From Burkholderiaceae bacterium (GTDB lineage: Bacteria > Pseudomonadota > Gammaproteobacteria > Burkholderiales > Burkholderiaceae_C), in the NCBI GenBank assembly GCA_017853735.1, contig JAFMJA010000109.1, positions 1-8,474 on the forward strand: 8,474 nt of DNA, written 5' to 3'. A model generated the notes under the pieces. The model was not told the DNA's origin. It saw only the letters and a program-made list of their open reading frames with translations, and made no database searches. Both the position numbers and the translations under genes were made by a program. Below are positions 1 to 6,934 of this stretch, piece after piece. How positions within the stretch are numbered: the first letter of the stretch is position 1; each line of letters starts with the position of its first letter.

Positions 1-39
1 CTCAAGCCCGAGGTGGCGTTCAGTTTCGCGGGCATGTAA
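1..39 (+). CDS. Possible 3' end of an unidentified gene (partial)
   Basis: Reading from base 1 in frame 1 gives twelve codons, LKPEVAFSFAGM, followed by a TAA stop at 37-39. Eleven of the twelve codons end in G or C, which fits coding DNA in this GC-rich genome. Frame 3 is also open, up to a TAG at 123-125, but its third positions are much less GC-biased, so I prefer frame 1. Twelve residues are too few to assign a family. If real, the gene runs towards and converges with uvrA, leaving about 90 bases between the stops. Only the sequence to the left can settle this. Confidence 0.3.
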   Translation, partial: LKPEVAFSFAGM

Positions 40-124
40 CTGCCCCCGAAGTGAGTTCGGCCAGCCCGGTCTTGGCTGATGCGTCAAGCATCAAAGTCCC
101 GATTGGGTTGCCAGGCAGTGTGTA

Positions 125-157
125 GCTACCTTTAGCCTAGCAAGGGCTGTAGGTAGC
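125..157 (-). terminator. Stem-loop over the uvrA stop codon, possible terminator
   Basis: GCTACCT at 125-131 pairs with AGGTAGC at 151-157. After a mismatch and a possible wobble pair, AGCC at 134-137 pairs with GGCT at 145-148, closing a 7-base loop. The hairpin covers the last uvrA codons and the stop codon. No U-tract follows on either strand, so it is not a canonical intrinsic terminator. It may instead protect the 3' end or block readthrough from the convergent side. Confidence 0.35.
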
Positions 158-3074
158 GGCCGGTATGGCTGTCGGGGTTGGCAGCCAGATCCTCGGGCGT
201 GCCGCAACCCACCACAAAGCCACCGGCCGCACCGCCCTCGGGCCCCAGATCAATCAGCCAGTCGGCAGTCTTGATCACATCCAGGTTGTGCTCGATCACC
301 ACAATCGTGTTGCCAGCATCGCGCAGCTGATGCAGCACCCGCAGCAGCAGGTCAATGTCGGCAAAATGCAGGCCGGTGGTGGGCTCGTCCAGGATGTACA
401 GGGTGCGGCCGGTGTCGCGCTTGGACAGTTCTAGCGCCAGCTTGACCCGCTGCGCCTCGCCGCCTGACAGGGTGATGGCCGATTGGCCCAGCTTCAGGTA
501 ACTCAGTCCGACATCCAGCAGGGTCTGCAACTTGCGGGCAATGGTTGGCACTGCCTGAAAGAACGCAAAGGCCGCTTCCACAGTCAGGTCCAGCACCTGG
601 GCGATGTTCTTGCCCTTGTAGAGCACCTCCAGGGTCTCGCGGTTGTAGCGCGAACCGTGGCACACATCGCAGGGCACATAGACATCGGGCAGAAAATGCA
701 TTTCCACCCGAACCACGCCGTCGCCCTGGCAGGCTTCACAGCGGCCGCCAGCCACATTGAAGGAAAAACGTCCTGGCCCATAGCCGCGCTCGCGCGCCGC
801 AGGCATGTCGGCCATCAAATCACGCACTGCGGTGAAAAGCCCTGTGTAGGTGGCCGGATTGGAACGCGGGGTGCGACCGATGGGCGACTGGTCCACATTG
901 ATCACCTTGTCGAAATTGTCGATCCCCTGGATGTCCAGGCAGGGGGCTGGTTCATCATGCGCGCGGTAGAGGTGTCGCGCCACCGCTTTGTAAAGGGTGT
1001 CGTTGACCAGGGTGGATTTGCCCGAGCCCGACACACCGGTCACGCAGGTGAAAAGGCCAACGGGGAGCGCAACATCGATGTGCTTGAGGTTGTTGCCGCT
1101 CGCACCCAAGATGCGTAGTGTTGGTGCGCCAGCGCGCGTGCGCGTGGCGGGCACCGCGATGCGTCGGCTACCCGCCAGGTACTGACCGGTCAGCGATGAG
1201 GGATGCCGCTTGATGTCCTCGTAGCTTCCCTGCGCCACGACCTGTCCTCCATGCACACCCGGGCCCGGACCCATGTCAATCAGCTGGTCAGCAGCGCGCA
1301 TCATGTCTTCATCATGTTCGACCACCAGTACGCTGTTGCCAATGTCGCGCAGGTGTTTCAGCGTGGCAATCAGGCGGTCGTTGTCGCGCTGGTGCAACCC
1401 AATGCTGGGCTCATCCAGCACATACATCACGCCAGTGAGGCCAGATCCAATCTGACTGGCCAGGCGAATCCGCTGTGCCTCACCGCCAGACAGTGTTTCG
1501 GCGCTACGACCCAGGCTCAGATAGTTCAGACCGACATCATTCAAAAATTTGAGACGTTGACGAATCTCACGCACCACTTTGTCCGCGATTTCGGCCTTGG
1601 CGCCGGTGAGCTGCAGCTGATCAAAATAGGAATAACAGTCCCGTAAAGTCAGCTGGCTCAGCTCATAGATGGCACGGGCTTGCGACCCGTTGCCCAGGCG
1701 CACATGCCTGGCCTCGGTGCGCAAACGGGTGCCGGCGCAGCTGGGGCAGTCGCGTGTTCCGCGCATCCGCCCCAGGTCTTCCCGCACCAGGACGGAATCC
1801 GTTTCCCGATAGCGCCGCGTCAAGTTCGGGATGATGCCCTCAAAAGGATGGGTCTTGCTGAGCTTGCGCCCCTTGCCGCGTCCAGGATCGAGCAGGTAGC
1901 TGAACTTGATGTCTTCCTCCCCGGAGCCATACAAAATCACCTCCTGCGCCTTGGCGGGCAGAGACTCGAAGGGCGCCTCAATATCAAAACCGTAGTGCTT
2001 GGCCAGGCTTTCCATCAGGGCAAAGTAATAGGCATTGCGCCGGTCCCAGCCTTTGACCGCACCGCTGGCCAGGCTGAGCGAAGGAAAAGCGATCACCCGG
2101 GCTGGATCGAAAAATTCCTGCTGCCCGATGCCGTCACAGGCTGGGCAGGCGCCTTGTGGTGAATTGAAGGAAAACAGGCGCGGCTCCATTTCGCTGATCG
2201 CGTAGTGACAGTGCGGGCAGGCAAAGCGTGCATTGAAGAGGTGCTCGGTGCCAGCATCAATCTCCTGCACCAGGGCGCGCCCCTCGGCCAGGCGCAAGGC
2301 GGCCTCGAAACTTTCAGCCAGGCGTTGTTGCATGTCAGGGCGTACCTTGAGTCGGTCAATCACCACATCTAGGTCATGCTTTTCGGTTTTTTTGAGGCTG
2401 GGCAATTCGTCGAAGCTGTAAGCCACGCCATCGACCCGAAAGCGCACAAAGCCCTGGGCCTGCATGGCTTCGAACACCTCGCCAAACTCTCCTTTTCTGG
2501 CGCGGGCCAATGGCGCCAGAATCATCACCCGGGTGTCCTCAGGCAAGGCCAGCACCGCGTCGACCATTTGGCTGACCGTCTGCGCCTGCAGGGGCAGCTG
2601 GTGTTCTGGGCAGTAGGGGGTTGCAGCGCGGGCGAACAGCAGGCGCAGGTAATCATGAATTTCGGTCACCGTGCCCACGGTGGAGCGTGGGTTATGGCTG
2701 GTGGCTTTCTGCTCTATCGAAATGGCCGGACTCAGACCTTCGATCAGATCCACATCAGGCTTGTCCATCAATTGCAGAAACTGACGCGCATAGGCTGAAA
2801 GGCTTTCCACATAGCGCCGCTGCCCTTCGGCGTACAAGGTGTCAAAAGCCAGGCTGGACTTGCCTGACCCACTCAAGCCGGTAATGACCACCAGCTGGTT
2901 GCGCGGAATGTCCAGGTCAATGTTCTTGAGGTTGTGGGTGCGTGCCCCACGGATATGGATGGACTGCTGCTGCAGGGCGCTGGCCAAGTAGCGTCCGTCC
3001 TCGGAATGCGGCAATGCCGGCTGACCAACAGGATGGGAAATCAAGGAATGTGGTCTTTCAACAAAATCCTCCAT
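132..3074 (-). CDS. uvrA: UvrABC excision nuclease subunit A (UvrA)
   Basis: UvrA is the damage-scanning ATPase of cytoplasmic nucleotide excision repair: a dimer that loads UvrB onto lesions. The 980-residue product has both ABC modules. Module one has Walker A GLSGSGKS at about 66-73, signature LSGGEAQR at about 528 and Walker B LDEPS at about 553. Module two has Walker A GVSGSGKST at about 680-688, signature at about 869 and Walker B LDEPT at about 895. Two four-cysteine zinc sites are intact, at 286/289/310/313 and 779/782/802/805. The family core, IHIRGARTHNLKNIDL, begins only near residue 39, so there is an N-terminal extension compared with E. coli UvrA. I chose the ATG at 3074 because it is the last ATG before the core. 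The open frame continues to 3218, and no clear Shine-Dalgarno precedes 3074. A TTG start nearer the core is possible. The gene is transcribed away from the MFS gene, and I see no LexA box in the gap. Confidence 0.97.
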   Translation of the reverse strand: MEDFVERPHSLISHPVGQPALPHSEDGRYLASALQQQSIHIRGARTHNLKNIDLDIPRNQLVVITGLSGSGKSSLAFDTLYAEGQRRYVESLSAYARQFLQLMDKPDVDLIEGLSPAISIEQKATSHNPRSTVGTVTEIHDYLRLLFARAATPYCPEHQLPLQAQTVSQMVDAVLALPEDTRVMILAPLARARKGEFGEVFEAMQAQGFVRFRVDGVAYSFDELPSLKKTEKHDLDVVIDRLKVRPDMQQRLAESFEAALRLAEGRALVQEIDAGTEHLFNARFACPHCHYAISEMEPRLFSFNSPQGACPACDGIGQQEFFDPARVIAFPSLSLASGAVKGWDRRNAYYFALMESLAKHYGFDIEAPFESLPAKAQEVILYGSGEEDIKFSYLLDPGRGKGRKLSKTHPFEGIIPNLTRRYRETDSVLVREDLGRMRGTRDCPSCAGTRLRTEARHVRLGNGSQARAIYELSQLTLRDCYSYFDQLQLTGAKAEIADKVVREIRQRLKFLNDVGLNYLSLGRSAETLSGGEAQRIRLASQIGSGLTGVMYVLDEPSIGLHQRDNDRLIATLKHLRDIGNSVLVVEHDEDMMRAADQLIDMGPGPGVHGGQVVAQGSYEDIKRHPSSLTGQYLAGSRRIAVPATRTRAGAPTLRILGASGNNLKHIDVALPVGLFTCVTGVSGSGKSTLVNDTLYKAVARHLYRAHDEPAPCLDIQGIDNFDKVINVDQSPIGRTPRSNPATYTGLFTAVRDLMADMPAARERGYGPGRFSFNVAGGRCEACQGDGVVRVEMHFLPDVYVPCDVCHGSRYNRETLEVLYKGKNIAQVLDLTVEAAFAFFQAVPTIARKLQTLLDVGLSYLKLGQSAITLSGGEAQRVKLALELSKRDTGRTLYILDEPTTGLHFADIDLLLRVLHQLRDAGNTIVVIEHNLDVIKTADWLIDLGPEGGAAGGFVVGCGTPEDLAANPDSHTGRYLQPLLG

Positions 3075-3241
3075 GATAAATAAAGCTGACAAAGAGGGTG
3101 GCCTGGCCTCCAGGGTTGCCCGGATCGGGGAAAATCTCCACCTTCGCCCCTGTGCATCGCCCGGGGTATCACCTTGCCGCCGACTGGATTTTTGAGCCTG
3201 CCTTGCTTTCCCTGACACCCTATCCTGCTGAGCCTGGGCGC
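3075..3241. promoter_or_regulatory. Divergent intergenic region uvrA / MFS gene
   Basis: This 167-base gap must hold the promoters of two genes that point away from each other. I found no convincing sigma-70 pair with proper spacing in either direction, and no CTGT-N8-ACAG LexA box. A TATC-rich stretch (CCCTATCC) lies near 3220 on the plus strand without a well-placed -35. The uvrA start is preceded on the minus strand by an AT-rich run (TTTATTTATC) rather than a ribosome binding site. Confidence 0.4.
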
Positions 3242-4432
3242 ATGACCCCTCTGGAGTTGCGCGCCAGCCTCTCCCTGGCCTCGATTTTTGCGTTGCGTAT
3301 GCTGGGCTTGTTTCTGGTGCTGCCAGTGTTCGCGCTGGAGGCGCAGAAATATCCTGGTGGCGATGACCCGCTCTGGGTGGGTCTGGCGCTGGGCGCTTAC
3401 GGCCTGACCCAGGCCGCCCTGCAAATTCCCCTGGGGGTGGCTTCGGACCGCTGGGGGCGCAAGCGCATCATCGTGATCGGCCTGATGGTGTTTGCCCTGG
3501 GCGGCTTGCTGGCTGCAGCTGCGCAAACCATTCAGATGCTGATGCTCGGGCGTGCCCTGCAAGGTGGCGGTGCAGTGTCTGCGGCGGTCACCGCCTTGCT
3601 GGCGGATCAAACCCGTGACAGTGTGCGTACCAAAGGGATGGCCCTGATTGGAGCCAGCATTGGACTGACATTTGCGCTCTCCCTGGTCTTGGCCCCTTCC
3701 CTGTCCGCCTGGCTCGGCCTGGCTGGGCTGTTTGGTCTGATGACGCTGCTGGCTGGCGTAGGCATTGCAATCATCATTTTCTGGACACCGGCAGAACCAG
3801 ACCGTCAGGGCCATGGCGCATCGAATGCGGGCCTGTCTTCGGTGCTGCGCCATCCCATGCTTTGGCGGCTCAACCTTGGCGTGCTGGTGTTGCATGCAGT
3901 GCAGATGGCTATGTGGGTGGTGATGCCGGCGCTTTTGGTACAGGCTGGGGTAGCCAAGGCTGACCATTGGCATGTCTACCTTCCCGCTGTGATGGCCTCC
4001 TTCCTGGTGCTGGGGGCAGTGTTGTTTCCGCTGGAGCGGCGCGGTTATCTGCGTCAGGTCATGCAAGCGGCTATCGGCTTGCTGGCCCTGGTGCAGATGG
4101 GCCTGTGGTGGTCGTCCACCGCCGCACCCAGTCAATGGCTGCTGGGCATATTGCTGTTCTTGTTTTTCTGTGCCTTCAACGTGCTGGAGGCCAGTCAACC
4201 CAGCCTGGTCACGCGACTGGCGTCCGGCGCATCGCGCGGTGCGGCCATGGGGGTTTACAACACCCTGCAATCCCTGGGACTATTTGTGGGTGGCGCCCTG
4301 GGTGGGCTTCTGGTCAAGGCGGCGGGGCCGTCGACGCTGTTCCTGGCGACGCTGGCCCTGGTGCTGTTGTGGTGGGCGCTGGGTCGTGGGCTGCAGTTGC
4401 CGGCTGCGGCCTCGGGCTTGCCTTCAGCATGA
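3242..4432 (+). CDS. MFS transporter, YajR-like, without C-terminal YAM domain
   Basis: This is an inner-membrane major facilitator protein of 396 residues, presumably a proton-driven drug or metabolite exporter; the substrate cannot be read from sequence. It opens MTPLELRASL and then FALRMLGLFLVLPV, closely resembling E. coli YajR. Motif A, GVASDRWGRKR, is at 65-75. The RALQGGGAVSAAVTALLAD segment at 104-122 and the GASIGLTFA segment at 137-145 are the expected helix 4 and 5 motifs. The second half carries GAAMGVYNTLQSLG at 333-346. Hydrophobic stretches fit about twelve helices, the last near 365-380. YajR proper has an extra C-terminal YAM domain of roughly 65 residues, absent here. I chose the ATG at 3242 by this similarity; the frame is open upstream to 3098 but that part lacks family character. 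The ribosome binding site is weak. Its last 39 codons or so overlap the opposite ClC gene. Confidence 0.92.
   Translation: MTPLELRASLSLASIFALRMLGLFLVLPVFALEAQKYPGGDDPLWVGLALGAYGLTQAALQIPLGVASDRWGRKRIIVIGLMVFALGGLLAAAAQTIQMLMLGRALQGGGAVSAAVTALLADQTRDSVRTKGMALIGASIGLTFALSLVLAPSLSAWLGLAGLFGLMTLLAGVGIAIIIFWTPAEPDRQGHGASNAGLSSVLRHPMLWRLNLGVLVLHAVQMAMWVVMPALLVQAGVAKADHWHVYLPAVMASFLVLGAVLFPLERRGYLRQVMQAAIGLLALVQMGLWWSSTAAPSQWLLGILLFLFFCAFNVLEASQPSLVTRLASGASRGAAMGVYNTLQSLGLFVGGALGGLLVKAAGPSTLFLATLALVLLWWALGRGLQLPAAASGLPSA
4314..4432. other. 119-base convergent overlap of the MFS and ClC coding regions
   Basis: Both strands are coding here. The plus strand encodes the end of the MFS protein, including its last transmembrane helix. 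The minus strand encodes the ClC tail from about residue 431 to 469. The ClC tail is low in complexity (Pro, Ala, Thr, Gly), as expected when the codons of a Leu/Ala/Gly-rich helix are read backwards. There is no room for a terminator between the genes, so the two transcripts should share an antisense 3' region. Confidence 0.85.
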
Positions 4433-5723
4433 ACTCGGCCAGCGAAACATAAAGCGGGCGACTGATCATCCTGGACACCAGGCTGGCCAGCATGGCCGAG
4501 GCCATCAGGCTGAGCACCATGGCGCGCCCGTCCACCATTTCCATCACGATGATGAAGGAAGTCAGGGGGGCCTGGGTGGCTGCGGCTAGAAAACCAGCCA
4601 TGCCCATGGCGATCAGGCTCGGGCTGAGCTCCGGGCTGCTCCAAACTGCAAGCAGCTGGCCCACGCCCGCCCCGATCGACAGTGAGGGGGCAAAAATCCC
4701 GCCTGCAACCCCCGTCCAGGCGGTCAACCAGGTGGCCACGAACTTCAGTGGCACAAAAAGCAGTGATACCTCGGATTCGCCGTTGAGCATGGCACGCACA
4801 GCATCCGAGCCGCTGCCAAAGCTGTGACCGCCAGAGACCAGCCCGATGATGGCAATCACCAGGCCAATGCCAGCAGCAAAGCGCAGCGGAAACCGCTTGC
4901 GCCAACGGCTGAAGCGATCGGGCGAAGCGTCGGTCAGCGAAGCAATCAGCAAACGCGCGAACAACCCTCCCAATGCCCCGCAGGTGAGGGCTACCAACAG
5001 GCCTGGCAACAAGGCGGACCAGCTCAAAGGGGCTGCCTTGATCACCCCAAAATAGGATTCATTGCCAAACACCGAGACGCCCATCAGACCGGCCAGCACG
5101 ATGGCCGCAATGATCAGGCCGCTGTTGTGTGACTCCAGCCGACGGGAAAGCTCTTCAATGGCAAAAACAACACCCGCCAGGGGGGCATTGAAAGCGGCAG
5201 CAATTCCTGCGGCCCCGCCCGCCACCAACAGGGCGTGCATGTCCATGCCCGACTCTCGGTGCAGCCAACGATGTGAATGCTGCATCACGCCAGCAGCCAC
5301 CTGTACCGAGGGGCCTTCCCGCCCGAGCGAGAGTCCGCCCAATAAACCCAGGGACGCCAGGCCGATCTTGCCGAAAGTCAGGCGCAGGGACACAAAGCGC
5401 TCCCGGGTGTTCTGGCTGTTGGCTTCTGGAGACAATGCAACCAGGACCTGCGGTATGCCAGAGCCTGCGGCCCCACTGAAATAACGGCGGGTGCACCAAA
5501 CAGCCAGCACGGTACAGGCTGGAGTCCAGATCAGGGCCATCCAGGGCAGGCGTGCGTACACATGCTGAAACAAGTCAAAGGCGAATTCGCTCAGAAGTGT
5601 GAAGCCAACCACCAGCAGCCCGGCAATGGCTGCATAAGCCAGGACGATGACGCGGTCCAGCCAACGTCGTCCGTTGCTCAACTCGGACTGAAGACCTTCG
5701 AAGAAATCGGGCTCGCGGTTCAT
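4314..5723 (-). CDS. ClC-family chloride channel / H+-Cl- antiporter
   Basis: This is an inner-membrane ClC protein of 469 residues that moves chloride, probably in exchange for protons. Ion-pathway motifs are intact: GSGIP at 87-91 with the selectivity serine S88; GREGPSV at 134-140 with gating glutamate E136; GGIFAPSL at 341-348; and tyrosine Y425 in RPLY, matching Tyr445 of E. coli ClC. E190/E191 in VVFAIEEL match the position of the inner proton glutamate (E203 of E. coli ClC), which argues for an antiporter rather than a pure channel. No CBS domains follow. The tail after about residue 433 is rich in Pro, Ala and Thr and is encoded opposite the end of the MFS gene. The ATG at 5723 gives a normal N-terminus, but no good Shine-Dalgarno precedes it. 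A plausible role is acid or osmotic stress tolerance, inferred from the family. Confidence 0.95.
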   Translation of the reverse strand: MNREPDFFEGLQSELSNGRRWLDRVIVLAYAAIAGLLVVGFTLLSEFAFDLFQHVYARLPWMALIWTPACTVLAVWCTRRYFSGAAGSGIPQVLVALSPEANSQNTRERFVSLRLTFGKIGLASLGLLGGLSLGREGPSVQVAAGVMQHSHRWLHRESGMDMHALLVAGGAAGIAAAFNAPLAGVVFAIEELSRRLESHNSGLIIAAIVLAGLMGVSVFGNESYFGVIKAAPLSWSALLPGLLVALTCGALGGLFARLLIASLTDASPDRFSRWRKRFPLRFAAGIGLVIAIIGLVSGGHSFGSGSDAVRAMLNGESEVSLLFVPLKFVATWLTAWTGVAGGIFAPSLSIGAGVGQLLAVWSSPELSPSLIAMGMAGFLAAATQAPLTSFIIVMEMVDGRAMVLSLMASAMLASLVSRMISRPLYVSLAEFMLKASPRPQPATAAHDPAPTTTAPGPASPGTASTAPPP

Positions 5724-5818
5724 AGGGGTTTACGCTGAACCTGGATTCTGACACCTTGAAGCGGCCCTTCAGCCCAGCCAATCTGGGGCAAAATCCTGTC
5801 GTGGCAGGTGCAGCTGCT

Positions 5819-5847
5819 TTTAAAGCTGGCTTGTCGGTCAATATTTT
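5819..5847 (+). promoter_or_regulatory. Candidate sigma-70 promoter for ssb
   Basis: TTTAAA at 5819-5824 and TATTTT at 5842-5847 are separated by exactly 17 bases, and each matches four of six consensus positions. Transcription would begin near 5854, giving a very short leader that starts close to the AGGGA ribosome binding site at 5854-5858. This lies in the 143-base gap shared with the divergent ClC gene. No SOS-type CTGT-N8-ACAG palindrome is visible in the gap. The call comes from eye matching only. Confidence 0.35.
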
Positions 5848-5866
5848 TCAAGCAGGGAATTTCACC

Positions 5867-6355
5867 ATGGCATCCGTCAACAAAGTCATCCTGGTCGGCA
5901 ACTGCGGTCGCGACCCCGAGGTGCGCTACTTGCCCTCGGGCCAAGCTGTGGCCAATGTGAGTGTGGCCACCTCATCCCGCCGCAAGGACAAAACCAGTGG
6001 CGAGACCATTGAGGATACCCAATGGCATCGGGTCACTTTCTACGACCGTTTGGCAGAAATTGCCGGGGAGTATGTCAAGAAGGGCCAGCCCATCTATGTA
6101 GAAGGCCGCCTCAAGTACGGGAAATACACCGATCAATCAGGGGTGGAGCGCAACACGGTGGACATCATTGCCACCGAAATGCAATTGCTGGGCCGCCGCG
6201 AGGGCATGGGTGGCCCCTCCGATGAAGACGGTGGTGGGCAGCGCCGTGCAGCCCCGCGACCGGCTCAGTCCAGTGCCGGCTCCGGGGCCAAACAGCCAGC
6301 GCCAGCCAAGGCCTCCAGCGGCTTTGATGACATGGACGATGACATTCCGTTCTGA
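5867..6355 (+). CDS. ssb: Single-stranded DNA-binding protein (SSB)
   Basis: SSB coats single-stranded DNA in replication, recombination and repair and recruits partner proteins through its C-terminal tip. The 162-residue product has the OB fold at about 1-110 (MASVNKVILVGNCGRDPEVR, then TQWHRVTFYDRLAEIAGEYV). A flexible linker rich in Gly, Ala, Gln and Pro follows at about 113-150, and the acidic tip DDMDDDIPF is complete. Against E. coli SSB, the DNA-stacking Trp54 is kept (W53), while Trp40 is replaced by Arg within SSRRKDK, Phe60 by Tyr, and Trp88 by Tyr within YGKYTDQ. I associate this pattern with Comamonadaceae SSBs. The ATG at 5867 has AGGGA eight bases upstream and gives the standard N-terminus. 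An in-frame upstream extension to 5756 lacks family similarity. The gene converges on the VOC gene with nine bases between the stops. Confidence 0.98.
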   Translation: MASVNKVILVGNCGRDPEVRYLPSGQAVANVSVATSSRRKDKTSGETIEDTQWHRVTFYDRLAEIAGEYVKKGQPIYVEGRLKYGKYTDQSGVERNTVDIIATEMQLLGRREGMGGPSDEDGGGQRRAAPRPAQSSAGSGAKQPAPAKASSGFDDMDDDIPF

Positions 6356-6364
6356 GTATGGTGC

Positions 6365-6814
6365 TTAGCCCGCAGCAACTTTGCTTTGTTGCGGGGCTTC
6401 AGGCCTGGAACCTTCCCTGGAGGCGCCAACCCAGCCGTGGGCGGAGATGTCGAACACCACCCCGTTGGGGTCATGGAATTTGACCTCGTAAAAAGCGCCT
6501 TCACCCTTATCGGGCACTTCCCCCATCCACCAGCGGGCGCCAGCCGCCTCCACCTGCTCGCGCGACTGGTGGGCGTCCTCCACCCAAAAGCCGATATGGT
6601 GCAGGCCGACAAAGTCGGTGCCGCGCGGGCCAGCGGCCTCTTCGGTTTTGTAGTGCAGAAAAGCCAGGTTGACCACCCCGTCGGTGATGTACACCCCGCT
6701 GGCCAGGGCATGGTCACTTTTGCCCACCTGGGTCATGCCAAAAGCCTTGCAATAAAAATCTGCGGCCGCTTGCGGGTCGGGAACGGTGATGGCGATATGG
6801 CGCAGCTTGCCCAT
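6365..6814 (-). CDS. VOC-superfamily (glyoxalase/bleomycin-resistance fold) protein
   Basis: The 149-residue product has the two-module vicinal oxygen chelate fold, typical of metal-dependent lyases, epimerases and dioxygenases. Module one begins LRHIAITVPDPQAAADFY (about 4-21) and module two LHHIGFWVEDAHQSREQV (about 71-88). H6 and H73 sit where the fold normally places metal-binding histidines. The segment HDPNGVVFDIS at 114-124 has Asp122 where many members have the metal-ligand Glu. The reaction and substrate cannot be told from this. The ATG at 6814 is well supported: GGAGGA at 6821-6826 lies six bases upstream. An upstream in-frame ATG at 6838 lacks such a site. The C-terminal 20 residues or so, after HGWVG, are charged and probably disordered. 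The gene follows the Cache gene on the same strand after 120 bases, so shared transcription is possible but unproven. Confidence 0.88.
   Translation of the reverse strand: MGKLRHIAITVPDPQAAADFYCKAFGMTQVGKSDHALASGVYITDGVVNLAFLHYKTEEAAGPRGTDFVGLHHIGFWVEDAHQSREQVEAAGARWWMGEVPDKGEGAFYEVKFHDPNGVVFDISAHGWVGASREGSRPEAPQQSKVAAG
6367..6398. terminator. Hairpin at the convergent ends of ssb and the VOC gene
   Basis: AGCCCGCA at 6367-6374 pairs with TGCGGGGCT at 6390-6398 with one bulged base. An alternative fold uses the inner GCAAC/GTTGC arms. The hairpin lies just after the ssb stop and inside the last codons of the VOC gene. Neither strand has a U-tract after it, so it would be a weak or Rho-assisted terminator serving ssb. 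Confidence 0.35.
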
Positions 6815-6820
6815 GAGGAT

Positions 6821-6826
6821 TCCTCC
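6821..6826 (-). promoter_or_regulatory. Strong ribosome binding site deciding the VOC gene start
   Basis: The minus strand reads GGAGGA here, six bases before the ATG at 6814. This is the best Shine-Dalgarno sequence seen in the window and fixes the start against the upstream ATG at 6838. Confidence 0.75.
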
Positions 6827-6934
6827 AAGTGATGCCATGCCTGCACGCCAGTGCCCGGTGTGCGCGAAGCGATGGTGGGGCAATTCTCGCATCCTGAGCC
6901 AGAGGCCCCAAGAACCGGCTCCCTCAGGGCTTGA

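Noticed and set aside
483..1118. Plus-strand open frame of 211 codons inside uvrA
   Set aside because: It is antisense to the conserved second ABC module of UvrA. Its sequence shows no family features and it has no independent support.
3073..3195. Plus-strand 40-codon frame starting on the bases that overlap the uvrA start codon
   Set aside because: There is no ribosome binding site, and its Arg/Pro/Cys-rich sequence has no recognisable features. The ATG is explained by the CATG palindrome at the uvrA start.
3041..4270. Minus-strand open frame of 409 codons opposite the MFS gene
   Set aside because: It is rich in Gln, His, Arg and Gly with no recognisable domain, and lies antisense to a gene with clear family motifs. 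It is the expected shadow of a GC-rich coding strand.
4255..4905. Minus-strand 216-codon frame overlapping the ClC gene in another frame
   Set aside because: It is an out-of-frame reading of the ClC gene, rich in Arg, His and Gly, with no motif. The ClC frame carries every expected family motif.
3075..5866. SOS (LexA) box upstream of uvrA or ssb
   Set aside because: By eye, no CTGT-N8-ACAG palindrome occurs in either intergenic gap. The partial CTGT matches near 3150 and 5796 lack the second half.
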